The notes under the pieces were generated by a model. It saw only the letters and a list, made by a program, of their open reading frames with translations, was not told where the DNA came from and ran no database searches. This document shows, in pieces, positions 1-10,708 of a stretch of 64,000 nt of DNA. Numbering within the stretch: the first letter of the stretch is position 1; the number at the start of each line of letters is the position of its first letter. This DNA is from Macrosoma leucophasiata (lineage: Eukaryota; Arthropoda; Insecta; Lepidoptera; Hedylidae), in contig JAWQUS010000007.1 of assembly GCA_036365455.1 (NCBI GenBank), forward strand, positions 24,336,001-24,400,000, written 5' to 3'. Made by a program: the position numbers and the translations under genes.

Positions 1-56
1 AAATTACTTTGATTGACGAGCGTTATGGAGCATTAGCATAAAGGTTTAAATATATA

Positions 57-294
57 CCTAATATACTTGCCGCTAAATGGTAGTGTTCAGCACTATCTTG
101 TTCCGTTCAGGTGGTAATGTACGGCCCTGTAATTTCCGGCACAGAGGCATAACACCTTCAGCCTCAGGAGTGGTGACGCATCTGCATTTTGACCTGGGTC
201 TTTGTGTGGGTGTCTTTAGGCTGCAGTCATCACTTAACATCAATGTGAACTGCATGCTTGTTTGCCACTTTCATTTAATAAAAAAAAGTTTACA
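57..294 (+). repeat. SINE-A copy (5' truncated)
   Basis: SINE-A is the commonest repeat here, about 290 bp. It begins CTGGTGGTAGAGCTCCAGTG, passes AATGGTAGTGTTCAGCACTA, TAATTTCCGGCACAGAGGCA, CACTTAACATCAATGTGAAC and TGCATGCTTGTTTGCCACTT, and ends ATTACATAAAAAAA. This copy starts at ACCTAATATACTTGCCGC and ends in a poly-A tail. Confidence 0.85.
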
Positions 295-1170
295 TATGGT
301 AGTTACATCAACCAGCATTGTCTAAATAATGGCTGGCTCACGATCTTACAGCCTACGTACATAGTTTGTATCAAAGCAATTTCCTGGTTTACAGACAGAA
401 CGGTGAATAGATAAATCCTGAGACCTCAATGTACTTACTTAGTTATATTACTTCTTGAGTCCAAAATATATTATTTTTAGGACATAAATAAAGTCCCTTG
501 CGCCACTTTCTAACCCCAGTAATGTATGTAGTCAGAAGCCTCTAATACCTACCTCTCCAAAAGAATTCCTATACGATTTTATTGCAAAACTAGCGGACCC
601 GACAGACTTCGTCCTGTCAAAAAGATTTGTAATTTGGCAGTTTTTTGTTCCTACCTTTTTTATCTGGTCTAAAAATTCTCCTGAACAGAACCATCACCCA
701 GGTGGATCTTTTTATTAAACGTAAGTAATCGCTTTATTATTAATCATGTGAATCATAATTATTAAAACAAAAAACAGTTTTATTTTCATTGTAGTGCTGC
801 GTGATATACGATGTTTTTTGTTTGATTATCTGGCGTATAGACAAACAAATCTGATGGTTGTCCAACACGGGAACCGGCAACATACAATTGACCATGTGAG
901 AAACATGGGTTTCCCATATTAATACCGCAAATTATTCGATTTTTTCTCGCCGTAAAAAACATCCTTGAAATTCAACGAACATTTAAAAAAAAGAATTTCC
1001 CAAATTGGTACAGGCGTTGTTGAGTTATGCGCTTACCAACAAATTTTGCGATTCATTTTTATATTATATAGACAATACCTACAAATAATTAGCTGTAGTT
1101 GTTGGTAGAACATCGAACCCATTTAGCAATTAGAAGAGTCGTGTAGCACAATAACGGCTGTCATCGAACA
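295..1170. other. AT-rich intergenic stretch, small repeat relics
   Basis: No supported gene. Near 587-625, ACTAGCGGACCCGACAGACT is the reversed end of a Helitron-like relic. Confidence 0.5.
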
Positions 1171-1178
1171 CTCTACAA

Positions 1179-1510
1179 CAGAGGTTCCCAAACTATTTTT
1201 TCTTGTAGACCCTTTACAATTTTTTCTGGTTTCTGTGGACCCCCGTCCTTGCTACATTTATATTACATTCCCATATTTCCATTTTTATTCACGCCTACGT
1301 AGACCCCCATCGAGTCTTCCATGGACCACTTTGGCAATCACTGGTATGATGTAAGTAAATTGGTACTATCAGTGTATGTGTTGAGATCCATTATCGTCGA
1401 CCTCCATTTTCATTTCATGGACCCCCCAAATTTTTTTTTCGCTGACGCCGACCCCTTTTATTTTGTCATAGACCCCCAGGGGTCGATTTAGACCACTTTG
1501 GGAATCACTG
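1179..1510. mobile_element. Composite hAT MITE, 332 bp, with 8-bp duplication CTCTACAA
   Basis: CTCTACAA at 1171-1178 and 1511-1518 flanks ends reading CAGAGGTTCCCAAACT and (reverse) CAGTGATTCCCAAAGTGG. An internal terminus-like sequence, TTGGCAATCACTG, ends near 1343. The first 165 bp therefore correspond to the full 163-bp MITE at 2207-2369, and the remaining 167 bp end in a second copy of the terminus. Confidence 0.85.
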
Positions 1511-1810
1511 CTCTACAATAACACAAGAACATGGGAATCGAGTTATTATTTAATTACCCGTAGTTACTGTTACAATTAAACTACTTCGCAAAGCTTTCAA
1601 GGCTTTAATTGAATTATTGAACGAACTAAGGACTTTGTAGGCTGCGTAAATTTGATTCGTGGACTCTTCAATTTTATTCTGGTGCTGCATGAAATATTAC
1701 TAAGCTTTGACCGATTTCGATAGCATAAAAAAAAATGTATTTTCACCATTGATTGGAGATTTCTTGGAATACCGATCTAAGTATAAGAATAAAGGCTAAA
1801 TGTCAAATTC

Positions 1811-2077
1811 AGATGGTGGTAGAGCTCCAGTGACGGAGCTCGCGGGCGTAGGCACCACCGCATTATGGTAGTGTTCAGCACTATCGTATTCTGATCAGGT
1901 GGTAATGTACGGCCCTGTAATTTCTGGTATAGAGGCATAACACCTTAGCCTCAGGAGTGGCAACGCATCTGCATTTTGACCTCCGGTCATTGTGTGGGTG
2001 TCTATAGGGTGCAGTCTTCACTTAACATCAATGTGAACTGCACGCTTGTTTGTCACTACAATTACATAAAAAAAAAT
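1811..2077 (+). repeat. SINE-A copy, full length
   Basis: It starts TGGTGGTAGAGCTCC and ends ATTACATAAAAAAAAA. Confidence 0.85.
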
Positions 2078-2134
2078 GTGCTCGTAGATCAGTTATCCTA
2101 TAAAATGAATCATCAGTCTGTAGACATATAGTTT

Positions 2135-2530
2135 ATTGGTAGTAGAGTGTCTCCAGTGACGGAACTCGAGGGCATAGCCATTATCGTTATCGTGTTCCGG
2201 TTAGACCAGTGATTCCCAAAGTGGTCCATAGAGACTCGATGGGGTCTACGTATATGCGTATATAAAAATGGGATATATGGGCAAGTGATATAAATGTTAG
2301 CAAGGGGGTCCACCGAAACCAGAAAAAAAATGAAAGGGGTCTAAAATAAAAATAGTTTGGGAACCTCTGGGTTAGACGGTAATGTTCCCATAATCTCCCA
2401 GATCTGTAGATAGAAACCGCTTAGGCCAAATGAATGGACACGCATTTCTGTAATCGCTAGTTTTGGCTACAGTATTTTCTTATCATTAATGTGAACTGTG
2501 TGCTTATTTGTGCATTATTAATAATGTCAA
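2135..2530 (+). repeat. SINE-A copy, diverged, split by a hAT MITE
   Basis: The two halves (2135-2206 and 2378-2530) flank the MITE at 2207-2369. The 3' end is then used as the insertion site of the SINE-G at 2531. Confidence 0.75.
2207..2369. mobile_element. hAT MITE, 163 bp, nested in a SINE-A copy, duplication GGTTAGAC
   Basis: GGTTAGAC occurs at 2199-2206 and 2370-2377. The ends are CAGTGATTCCCAAAGTGG and (reverse) CAGAGGTTCCCAAAC. It is in inverse orientation to the related element at 1179-1510. It interrupts an older SINE-A copy, whose halves join cleanly if the MITE and one duplication are removed. Confidence 0.9.
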
Positions 2531-2843
2531 AAAACGTAACTTCACGCCTGTAATCCCCGAAGGGGTAGGCAGAGGTAAATGCATTCATTCAAGCATACAT
2601 GCAAACACCCACGATTCGCCGGTTACTTTTTGATTCATGTAACAGGTGGCGAGCCTGTTGACATTTCCGGGCACATTACCAAACTTCGAGGTTCTGGGAA
2701 ATTGCCAGAAAATGGAAAAATCCCAATAGAACCAGAGATAGAGGACTTTACATCATTGTCTCTGATAAGACCCTACCTGGGAATCGAACCCAGGACCTCA
2801 GCGTAGTAGTAGTGACCTGCTACCACTAGGCTACCGAGGCAAT
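2531..2843 (-). mobile_element. tRNA-derived SINE (SINE-G), 313 bp, 9-bp duplication
   Basis: TAATGTCAA flanks both sides (2522-2530 and 2844-2852). In reverse the head reads GCCTCGGTAGCCTAGTGGTA, then CTGAGGTCCTGGGTTCGATTC, which is a tRNA-like box A/box B pair. The body carries CCATTTTCTGGCAATTTCCC and GGCTCGCCACCTGTTACATG, and the tail ends with the (CCCCTTCGGGG)-ATTACAGGCGTGAAG motif. Other copies are at 8253-8562 (+), 57638-57846 (-) and a 5'-truncated one at 11142-11292 (+). Confidence 0.85.
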
Positions 2844-2852
2844 TAATGTCAA

Positions 2853-3914
2853 CTTAAGTGTTATTGAGTATAGATGTAATAAAATACAGTCATATCAAGA
2901 TGATAGGTCGATGAATGTCGTGAAATTCACAATAAAGCCCACAAACGCGGTCCGTTATAAGTTCAGATTTCTAATATCTATCACACGAATGAATCACATA
3001 AAATTGGATTAGTAGTGCGTCTGCACTGCTTTCTAACTTAATCGATCAATGTAATCGTTTTTTTTTTTACAATATGAAGTACAATCGATGTAACTGAGTG
3101 GTCCTCCTACACTGCTTTCTCGGTTTTTATTCTGTGTGATCAAGCCATTGTCGTCCTAATTGCTTCCTCGTCAGTGTTTTATGTGGGCGGTGGGAAGAAA
3201 GCTAGCCGATTGCCACAAAAGGCAAGACGTGGACGACTGCCTACGCGCTGCAGCCGACGCCGAATTGCGAACGTTGGGAACTCGTTCGCAATTGTCTGGA
3301 ATTTTTACAATGTTGAAAGAATTTAATTGCTCTCACTGCCGGGCTTAATGTAAATAATTCGGAGCGCTGAAGGACATTGCATTTCCATGTGTAAATGTTA
3401 TGGGACTTGTACGGGTTAATTTACTGTTCATATTGATCCACTGGCTTTTCTAGGACTTATCCCGATGGACGTCATTGTGACTGAGACACTGAGCTTATTC
3501 AGGGTTTTTGGTTTTTTTGTTTGTCTCATGAAGCAATCGACATTTTCATCTTATCTTTTCTTATATTCTATCATTCGCCTAATCTCTAATATTTTTTTAC
3601 CAAACCGACCGTCGCGTCCAATTATAAATGTAGCCATTTCTGTTGTAGTTATTTTTTTTACAGACAGAATAATAATCTTACATGTATAGCAGGCTCTTAG
3701 CAATGAGCTGTTACCGATTTGTGTTAGGACAAGTTTGTGAGGAGTGTGTGAACTATACATGTAACATCACACATATTTGTGACAATAAGCGAACAGAATC
3801 CACGAGCACTGGTAGTTATAACTTAGTGATGTATGACTATGACCTATTTCTCTCTTTCTCTTTATCACAGACATACTTAAGTGATACTTTTCCATAACCG
3901 AATAATGTTTGTAT
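2853..3914. other. Intergenic, one GC-rich island
   Basis: 3170-3300 is GC-richer and holds a hairpin, AATTGCGAAC ... GTTCGCAATT (3261-3292). The 62-codon frame there resembles no family. Nothing else supportable. Confidence 0.4.
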
Positions 3915-3961
3915 CTTCACGCCAGGTGCCTAACGGGGTAGACAGGGAGTGTAGAGCGAAT
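3915..3961 (-). repeat. LINE 3' terminus fragment
   Basis: TCTTCACGCCAGGTGCCTAA then CGGGGTAGACAGGGAGTGTA. Same family as 27050-27112, with no ACAT tail visible. Confidence 0.6.
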
Positions 3962-3995
3962 AATGCTTATCCATAAGTTATTTAAATGAATCTTA

Positions 3996-4176
3996 TTTTA
4001 TTTTTACCGCTCTTCCAATTGAGGACTTCGGTAGCTCAATTGGAAGAGCGGCTGGACTAGATTCCCAGTAGGCCGCGAGTTCGAGTCTCGCCTGAAGTCA
4101 AATTTTTCTTTCCATTATTCTTTAAAAATAAAATATATTTCACAAGCATGTGTTAATGCGAAATAATATAAAACAA
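3996..4176 (+). mobile_element. tRNA-like SINE insertion (SINE-T) with 14-bp duplication and 5' snap-back
   Basis: TTAAATGAATCTTA occurs at 3982-3995 and 4177-4190. The insert begins with 17 bp (4007-4023, CCGCTCTTCCAATTGAG) that are the exact complement of 4035-4051 inside its own tRNA-like head. The head (4024-4099) folds as a cloverleaf: acceptor ACTTCGG/CTGAAGT, D stem GCTC/GAGC, T arm GCGAG-TTCGAGT-CTCGC. The anticodon arm has a 9-nt loop or a mismatch, so it is not a convincing functional tRNA. The tail is A/T-rich and ends AATATAAAACAA. Confidence 0.85.
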
Positions 4177-4430
4177 TTAAATGAATCTTAACAATGCTCC
4201 GGTGGCTTTATAATTTGGAAGTAGGCTAACTGCTAGGCTTGGGTCTTATTTGAATCCAAACTCGAGATATGCCTGGGTGTGATTGAAAAGATTCTTTAGT
4301 GGTAGGTATCGCCGAAGTTTGAGAATATGTCCTATAAATATGAAGACGTCGAGTCTATTTAGGGAACTACTGATTTATTGTTGAGGGATCTCTCAAAACT
4401 GGTAAATCGTGATTGTAGAACTACTGTGGC

Positions 4431-4741
4431 ACTGGTGGTAGAGCTCCAGTGACGGAGCTAGCGGGCGTAGGTACCACCGCATTACCTAATATACTTGCCG
4501 CTAAATGGTAGTGTTCAGCACTATCGTGTTCCGGACAGGTGGTAATGTACGGCTCTGTAATTTCCGGCACAGAGGCATAACACCCGGCACAGAAGCATAA
4601 CACCTTAGGCCTCAGGAGTGGTAACGCATCTGCATTTTGACCTCTGGTTATTGTGTGGGTGTCTATAGGCTGCAGTCATCGCTTAACATCAATGTGAACT
4701 GCATGCTTGTTTGCCACTTTTAAATTAAATATTAAAAAAAA
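4431..4741 (+). repeat. SINE-A copy, full length with small internal duplication
   Basis: It starts ACTGGTGGTAGAGCTCC. The phrase CGGCACAGAGGCATAACACC is repeated once in tandem as CGGCACAGAAGCATAACACC. Confidence 0.85.
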
Positions 4742-5514
4742 TACTTCTGCCTATGGCTTCGGTGTAAATACATGAAGTAACGAACAAAGCAAAGCCAGGA
4801 AGCAAGTTAATTTACATTGTTAAACATAAAGTAAGGCAAGTTAACAAGCAATTCGCGAGGACCGTTACGCACGTGAGTAATCTTGCGGAGTGCGAAACAA
4901 AGATCGCAGGTCGTCAAACTTGCATCCTCACATGCAAACGGCCGCCGGCCTTCACGATGAATCATGCTCAGTATCTTGCTCTATAAATGTAAATCATTAA
5001 ATGCTTTTGTTTTTTCTGTTCTGTGTTTGTTACAATTTGCTAGCGGAAGAGCTCGTGGCAGAGAATGTGCTCGTGGTTTTGAGGTGTTCATTTATGTTAC
5101 CAAAAATTTGCAAACCGCCACGCAGTCTGCATCTGCAGTCTTTGTTTATGATAAGTAGTGTAAGCTGCATCTATTGATTCTATTGACCCATTTATGTAAA
5201 AAATAGAGATCTCAAATTCTCAATATAATTCATAAGCCTCCTAAGATCTACGTTAATTCATCTCTTTGGCTGTAATCGCGCGGGCATTGGTATTTTTAGT
5301 AAGTACCGTTTTTTATTTCCGAGAAACTTTGAATATCGTCATTAAAATCATCACGCGCACGCGCATCTATTCTATGTATGGCATGTATGGAGTCTGCAAT
5401 GTCTCCCCGGAACATCCCATGTACTTAATTTACCCTTAAAGCTCTTCTCGAGAAGAGAAGTATTGTACTTTCTCTATTTTTGGTATGTCTCATATTTATG
5501 CGCCACCACAACCC

Positions 5515-5671
5515 ATGCTCAATCAAAGGTTATCGTATCGTTCTTCCGAGTTGGCTAGGACAATGGACAGCCAGGTCAAATGCTCAATCAAAGGTTATCG
5601 TATCGTTATTTCGAGTTGGCAAGGGCAATGGCAGAGAATATGTAACGGCAATGGACAGCTAGGTCAAAACT
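5515..5671 (+). repeat. Two-copy tandem repeat, about 65 bp unit
   Basis: ATGCTCAATCAAAGGTTATC then GTATCGTT and GAGTTGGC occurs at 5515 and 5581. The second copy carries an extra 23 bp bounded by CAATGG. Confidence 0.8.
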
Positions 5672-6073
5672 CAACCTGCAGCCTGCAGCTTGACCTTAGA
5701 GTTAGAGCAATATTCACAGATTATTACGTCGACTTTGCTCTGGCTTGGAGTCGTACTTTCAACGTTTATTTTGTGTCATAGACGTTTTACTTTACTTACT
5801 AAAGCACTTATTCTTTACTTGGTAAAGCTGCGTTTCCTAAAAGTAAAATAATAGTTTTGAAACTCCTTTGAAAGAAAATAAAATGGTAGTGCATACTTTG
5901 AATCTTGCCCAGCCCCGGGTTAATCTAGTAAAGGTCTCCAGGCTTTTATCCTGCCAATAGCGATCAAATGAACCGGTCGAACCGCTGAACATACCGACCC
6001 GGCTCCCGTGACTGCTCATCCCTGCCCGGTTTCGAACATTTATACGTTTTTATACGTCTTAAAAGAATACATT

Positions 6074-6567
6074 TATTTAAAGAAAAATGGAAAGAAAAAT
6101 TTGACTTCAGGCGAGACTCGGAACTTGCGGCCACTGGGAATCTAGTCCAGCCGCTCTTCCAACTGACCTACCGAAGTCCTGCCCGATTTGTCAATTCTTT
6201 CCTTCACATTTATTGCATTGCCTTGTGGCAGCAGCGCCATCTATTGTCAGACTATGCTAGTTAGGCAACCGATATAATAGACTTTGCAGTTTATTGAATA
6301 TCGTACAGAAGTCGCTCTTACCCTTAATAATTGTTTATTATATTATTTCGCATTAACACATGCTTGTGAAATATATTTATTTAAAGAAAAATGGAAAGAA
6401 AAATTTGACTTCAGGCGAGACTCGAACTCGCGGCCACTGGGAATCTAGTCCAGCCGCTCTTCTAATTGAGCTACCGAAGTCCTGCCCGATTTGTCAAATC
6501 TTTCCTTCACATTTATTGCATAAATATATTTCACAAGCATGTGTAAATGCGAAATAATATAATAAAC
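6074..6567 (-). mobile_element. Dimeric tRNA-like SINE-T insertion, 11-bp duplication
   Basis: AAGAATACATT at 6063-6073 and 6568-6578 flanks two reverse-oriented tRNA-like heads (6103-6178 and 6407-6481) in head-to-tail order with a 304-bp period. The last about 40 bp (TTTCACAAGCATGTG ... GCGAAATAATATAATAAAC) are the family's 3' tail in the opposite, forward orientation. The insertion therefore also ends in a flipped segment. Confidence 0.85.
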
Positions 6568-7134
6568 AAGAATACATTGTTCTAGTAAATTCTCTCAAAA
6601 ATAGTAAAAGTATCATCTGTATATTTACTGCCCAACACTTTCTTCCCAAAGTGCGCACTTTGTAAGATAGTGAAAATGTTTGTAGATAAACAGGTTCTAT
6701 AACATACAAAGTATGACGTAGTCTGTCTGAGTCGCAATAGCGTACAAAATAGCTAATACAGTTTGGTATGTTTGACCTAGTTAAATGTTAGAACAAAGAG
6801 AGTATTAGCTGGATTTGCTCGGCATATTGTCGTTACACTGCGGATTATTCTAAATCTCAGTCATACCATACGCCACCCGCAGCATTTATAATTTGTAAGA
6901 AGCTAGGTATAATATGTAGGTACCTACTTGTAATAGGTATAAGGTATAATCCAATAAGCTAGATTTCCATGAATTTGATATTTGAAATTTTAGGGATTTG
7001 TCGGTGGGGATTTTCGGAATAAACCTTTATAATGCTGTTAATATTCCCCCACAATTAATGAATGTAGGGGTTTCATTTGAATTGTTAATTTTTGTGACAA
7101 TGGTGGCAAATACATTGATGGTTACTGAATACTG

Positions 7135-7275
7135 CAACCTATAGACATCTGCAAAGATCGATGGTCAAAATGCAGATGCCTCCTCTGAGATCCAAGTTAA
7201 CCGGAATACGATAGTGCTGAACACTACCGCTTGGTCGTCAGATAGATTAGGGAATGCGGTGGTGTGTGCGCCCAG
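7135..7275 (-). repeat. SINE-A fragment
   Basis: CGATAGTGCTGAACACTACC and GGGAATGCGGTGGTG in reverse orientation. The CR1-like LINE tail follows directly. Confidence 0.7.
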
Positions 7276-7296
7276 GAAAAAAATAGTAGATTTTAG

Positions 7297-7415
7297 GACT
7301 GGCAGCGCGTTGGCAACTCCCCTGGTGTTGCAAATGTTCTAGTCGACGGTGACCACTTTCCATCAGGTGGCTCGTCTACATGTCTGTCAAGTGTCAACCT
7401 AATGACATAAAAAAA
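7297..7415 (+). repeat. CR1/Daphne-like LINE 3' tail
   Basis: GACTGGCAGCGCGTTGGCAA, CTCCCCTGGTGTTGCAAATG and CCATCAGGTGGCTCGTCTAC are the last codons and 3' UTR of the LINE at 13296-13950. It ends ATGACATAAAAAAA, like the SINE-A tails. Confidence 0.75.
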
Positions 7416-7574
7416 TCCAAGAAAGAGTTTTGCACTTTGTCTTTGTCAGTGATGCAATGTCAATTGTATAAGATGGAAGGAGACAAAAGGGTGATTAGCT
7501 GGATTAGGGGATATACCTGACCTAAATACGATAGCGTTTAGGGATGTAAAGCGGCGGGAAGACAATTTTTTCTT

Positions 7575-8162
7575 TCCGTTTTTAGGGTTCCGTACCTTAA
7601 AAGGAAAAAAGGAACCCTTATAGGATCACTCGTGCGTCTGTCTGTCTGTCTGTCCGTCTGTCACGGCCTATTTGCTCCGAAACTACTCGACCGATTGAGT
7701 TGAAATTTGATAAATATATGTAAATTGGTGACCCAAAGATGAACACGTCAAGTAAAATAATAAATTTCAAACACTTTAGGGGGGTAAATCAGAAAATTAA
7801 AAAAAAGCATCAGCATCAGATATATTTTTTTTATAATTTTTGCATAAACAAATTTGAAGTTATTTAAGAAAAACGACGAAAATCGACCATTCCCCTCCTC
7901 TTCCCTATCTCCGAAACTACTGAACTTAAAATTTTGAAAAAAATGTGGAAAATAGTTCTTTGCCTATAGATTACTGGAAAACCTATAAGAAGTTTGAGTA
8001 TTCAAATTAAATCGAAAATTCTTAATAATATAACCCCCCCCTGCCGGTACCACCGTAACCGCCATGTCCCTGCTTTTTAAATCTGTAATATTTGCGAAAA
8101 TATTTATTTAAATTACGGAACCCTCACCACGCGAGTCGAACTCGCACTTGTCCGGTTTTTTC
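7575..8162 (+). repeat. Dispersed GGTTCCGTACC/TCTG repeat
   Basis: It begins TTTAGGGTTCCGTACCTTAA, carries GTCTGTCTGTCTGTCCGTCT and CTCCGAAACTACTCGACCGA, and ends TACGGAACCCTCACCACGCG, GTCCGGTTTTT. AGGGTTCCGTA near the start and TACGGAACCCT near the end are inverse to each other. Partial copies are at 22070-22330 and 61045-61270. The class is not certain. Confidence 0.7.
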
Positions 8163-8252
8163 TTTAATTTCTAAAGTTCACTCGCATGTGTGATTGCGAA
8201 AAATAAATAGTACGATAGCGTTGATTACTACCATTTAGCGACAAGTAGATAA

Positions 8253-8562
8253 GGTGCTTCGGTAGCCTAGTGGTAGCAGGCCACTACTACTACGCTGAGG
8301 TCCTGGCTTCGATTCCCGGGTAGGGGGTTATCAGAGATAATGGTGTAAAGTCCTTTATCTCTAGTTCTATTGGGTTTTTTCCATTTTCTGGCAATTCCCC
8401 AGTACCTCGAATATGGTAATGTGCCCGGAGATGTCAACAGGCTCGCCTCCTGATACATGGGCCAAAACGTACCCGGCGAATCGTGGATGTTTGCATGTAT
8501 GCTTGAATGCAAGCATTTACCTCTGCCTACCCCTTCGGCGATTACAGGCGTGAAGTTACGTT
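8253..8562 (+). mobile_element. tRNA-derived SINE (SINE-G), near full length
   Basis: It reads GCTTCGGTAGCCTAGTGGTA, then GGTCCTGGCTTCGATTCCCG, with the same body and the same CTACCCCTTCGGCGATTACA end as 2531-2843. It inserted next to a fragment of SINE-A (8222-8252). Confidence 0.85.
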
Positions 8563-8779
8563 TAGATATTTAATGACAGAATATTTTTAAGGATACTGTG
8601 CACGATTTGATTTTATGAACTCTCTTCTAATATATAATAATTTATTTATTTATTTAAACTTTTGCACATAAATTATGTACAGAGGCGGACTTAATACCTG
8701 GTGGTATTCTCTACCAGTCAACCTACTGCCAAAAAGAACTGTCAATTTTGCATTGCATTAAAGTAGGAGGGAAATTACA

Positions 8780-8842
8780 TGTATGTATGTATCTTCACGC
8801 CAGGTCCCTAACGGGGTAGGCAGAGAGTGTAGAGCGCCAGAT
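8780..8842 (-). repeat. LINE 3' terminus with (ACAT)n tail
   Basis: TGTATGTATGTATCTTCACG, CCAGGTCCCTAACGGGGTAG and GCAGAGAGTGTAGAGCGCC. Same family as 27050-27112. Confidence 0.65.
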
Positions 8843-9197
8843 ATCCCGGAAATTACATAATAGATTTATTAGGTACCTATACCACTTATTTAACCTCTAT
8901 ACTTAACTGAATATTACTTTTTTGGAGAAAATTTATGTACGCTCGTCCATAACCCCCTGTCTTTTTTACCACCGTAGAAAAGTGTATGTATAGTTTATAG
9001 CCTTTTTCCTTGAAGTTAAAATGTTGTTACATGTAACAAGACCCTTGAGAGACCCGCCGTATAGGTATGTGCCATTTTATCCCCCCCTAAAAGCATCTAC
9101 CTAATACATACAACCTTCCCTCGTTCGTCAGAATTTAAGATTCACAAAAACATAATAGCTTAAATAATATTATTATAATAAACCAGAGAATTCGATT

Positions 9198-9371
9198 CGT
9201 TACCACTCCTGGTGTTATGCCTCTGTGCCGGAAATTACAGGGCCGTATTTTTACATTACCACCTGACCGGAACACGATAGTGCTGAAAACTACCATTTAG
9301 CGGAAGATAGATTAGTTAATGCGGTGGTGCCTACGCCCTCGAACTCCTACACTGGAACTTTAGCACCAGTA
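9198..9371 (-). repeat. SINE-A fragment next to a jockey-like LINE end
   Basis: TACCACTCCTGGTGTTATGC through CGATAGTGCTGAAAACTACC to TTTAGCACCAGTAAC, the reversed 5' part of the unit. Confidence 0.8.
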
Positions 9372-9429
9372 ACATTGATATAAATAATAGGCCAAAAACA
9401 TCTATGGGCTGCCAAGTGTCCCTCTACTT

Positions 9430-9765
9430 CAGGGTTTGTACCACCCTCGGAGTCCCTGCCTCCTGGCCGTAACCTGCAGTGGCTAATATGGAAATCGCTT
9501 AATCGTTTGCGAACCCAGGTTGGTCGCTGCAGGGAAAACCTGGCTAAGTGGGGTTTCTCAGCCAATACGATGTGCGACTATGGAGAATCCGTTCAGACGA
9601 TGACTCATCTGATGTTTGCTCTCTGTGTCCCATTAGCTGCTCCACAAGCGATTTTAGCGGGGCTACGGATAATGCGGTGGCCAAGTTTTGGGTCATGATT
9701 CTTTAAAACTTCATACATTTCGCTTTTAAGTCGTTGACACGAAGAAGAAGAAGAATGAATAAAGT
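9430..9765 (+). mobile_element. Jockey-like non-LTR retrotransposon, C-terminal remnant
   Basis: The frame reads LNRLRTQVGRCRENLAKWGF, then CDYGESVQTMTHLMFALC, the zinc-knuckle-like end of jockey-clade reverse transcriptase polyproteins. A frameshift separates it from the terminal DNAVAKFWV and stop near 9704. A GAAGAAGAAGAA microsatellite tail closes it at about 9740. It adjoins a reverse SINE-A copy. Confidence 0.75.
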
Positions 9766-10002
9766 GTGTGTTACAATTACAATTATTATTCGTGTTGTGA
9801 GTATCTACCTAAACATTGTTCTCCGCCAATCTTGTCTTTTGTGTCGGAATAAGTTTTACTTAAACTTATTACGAGAAAAGACGTGCGCATACTACGCAAG
9901 TGACGAATGTCATTTTTCTCTTATAATGTATTTACGGAATAGGTATTACTCGCAGAATATATATTTATATTTCTATTGTATTGTCTACTATTGATAGAGC
10001 AT

Positions 10003-10107
10003 TAGCGGTAGAGATCCAGTAATGAAGCTCGGAGGCGTAGGTACCACCTCATCACCTACATAGTTACTTGCCGCTAAGTGGTAGTGTTCAGGCTTTCGTG
10101 TTCTGGG
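10003..10107 (+). repeat. SINE-A 5' fragment
   Basis: It covers AGCGGTAGAGATCCAGTAAT to GTAGTGTTCAGGCTTTCGTG, with the 3' part missing. Confidence 0.7.
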
Positions 10108-10442
10108 GTGCGACCGCCTATCGACATATATCGGCTCAGTATTCAGTTACCATCTACGTAAGCAATCTGCTTGGTTACATAAAATAATATTTTTTTCTGA
10201 TAAAAATTAAGATAGATATTTAAGAGTGATATCATTTTATCAGATTCACTGATCATTATTAGGTTTTTGTACTTTGAAAATATATTATATCATATAGATG
10301 ATATTAATAAAATCGTTTTCTTATTTCAGTTAAAGATCCCCCTCAGAAACCCCTTAAATTTGCAGGAAATCAAATCCGAGACTCAACCGTACATACCACC
10401 AAGTTCACCAGTAAACCATTAAGGCAGATCAGGCAATTTGTT

Positions 10443-10708
10443 ATGTAATGAAAGTAGCAAACAAGCATGCAGTTCACATAGATGTAAAGTGATGTCTGCA
10501 GCCTATAGGCACCTACACAAAAACAAGCTGCAGATGCGTTGCTACCCCTGAGTCCTAAGTTGTTACGTCTCTGTGATAGTTATTACGGGGCCATACATTA
10601 CCATCTAACCGGAACACGATAGTGCTGAACACTACCATTTGGCGCTAGATATATCAATCAGGTGCTTACGCCCTCGAGCTTCTACATTTGGGACCTTACC
10701 ACCAGTAA
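10443..10708 (-). repeat. SINE-A copy, nearly full length
   Basis: GTAGCAAACAAGCATGCAGT to GACCTTACCACCAGTAA, moderately diverged. Confidence 0.8.

Noticed and set aside
4024..4099. Functional tRNA gene
   Set aside because: The head folds well, but the anticodon arm has a 9-nt loop or a mismatch, the same sequence recurs inside five other SINE-T units, and this one sits within a 14-bp target duplication.
7640..7665. CRISPR-like or regulatory meaning of the TCTG runs (7640, 22127, 23862)
   Set aside because: They are simple microsatellites inside dispersed repeats, without spacers.
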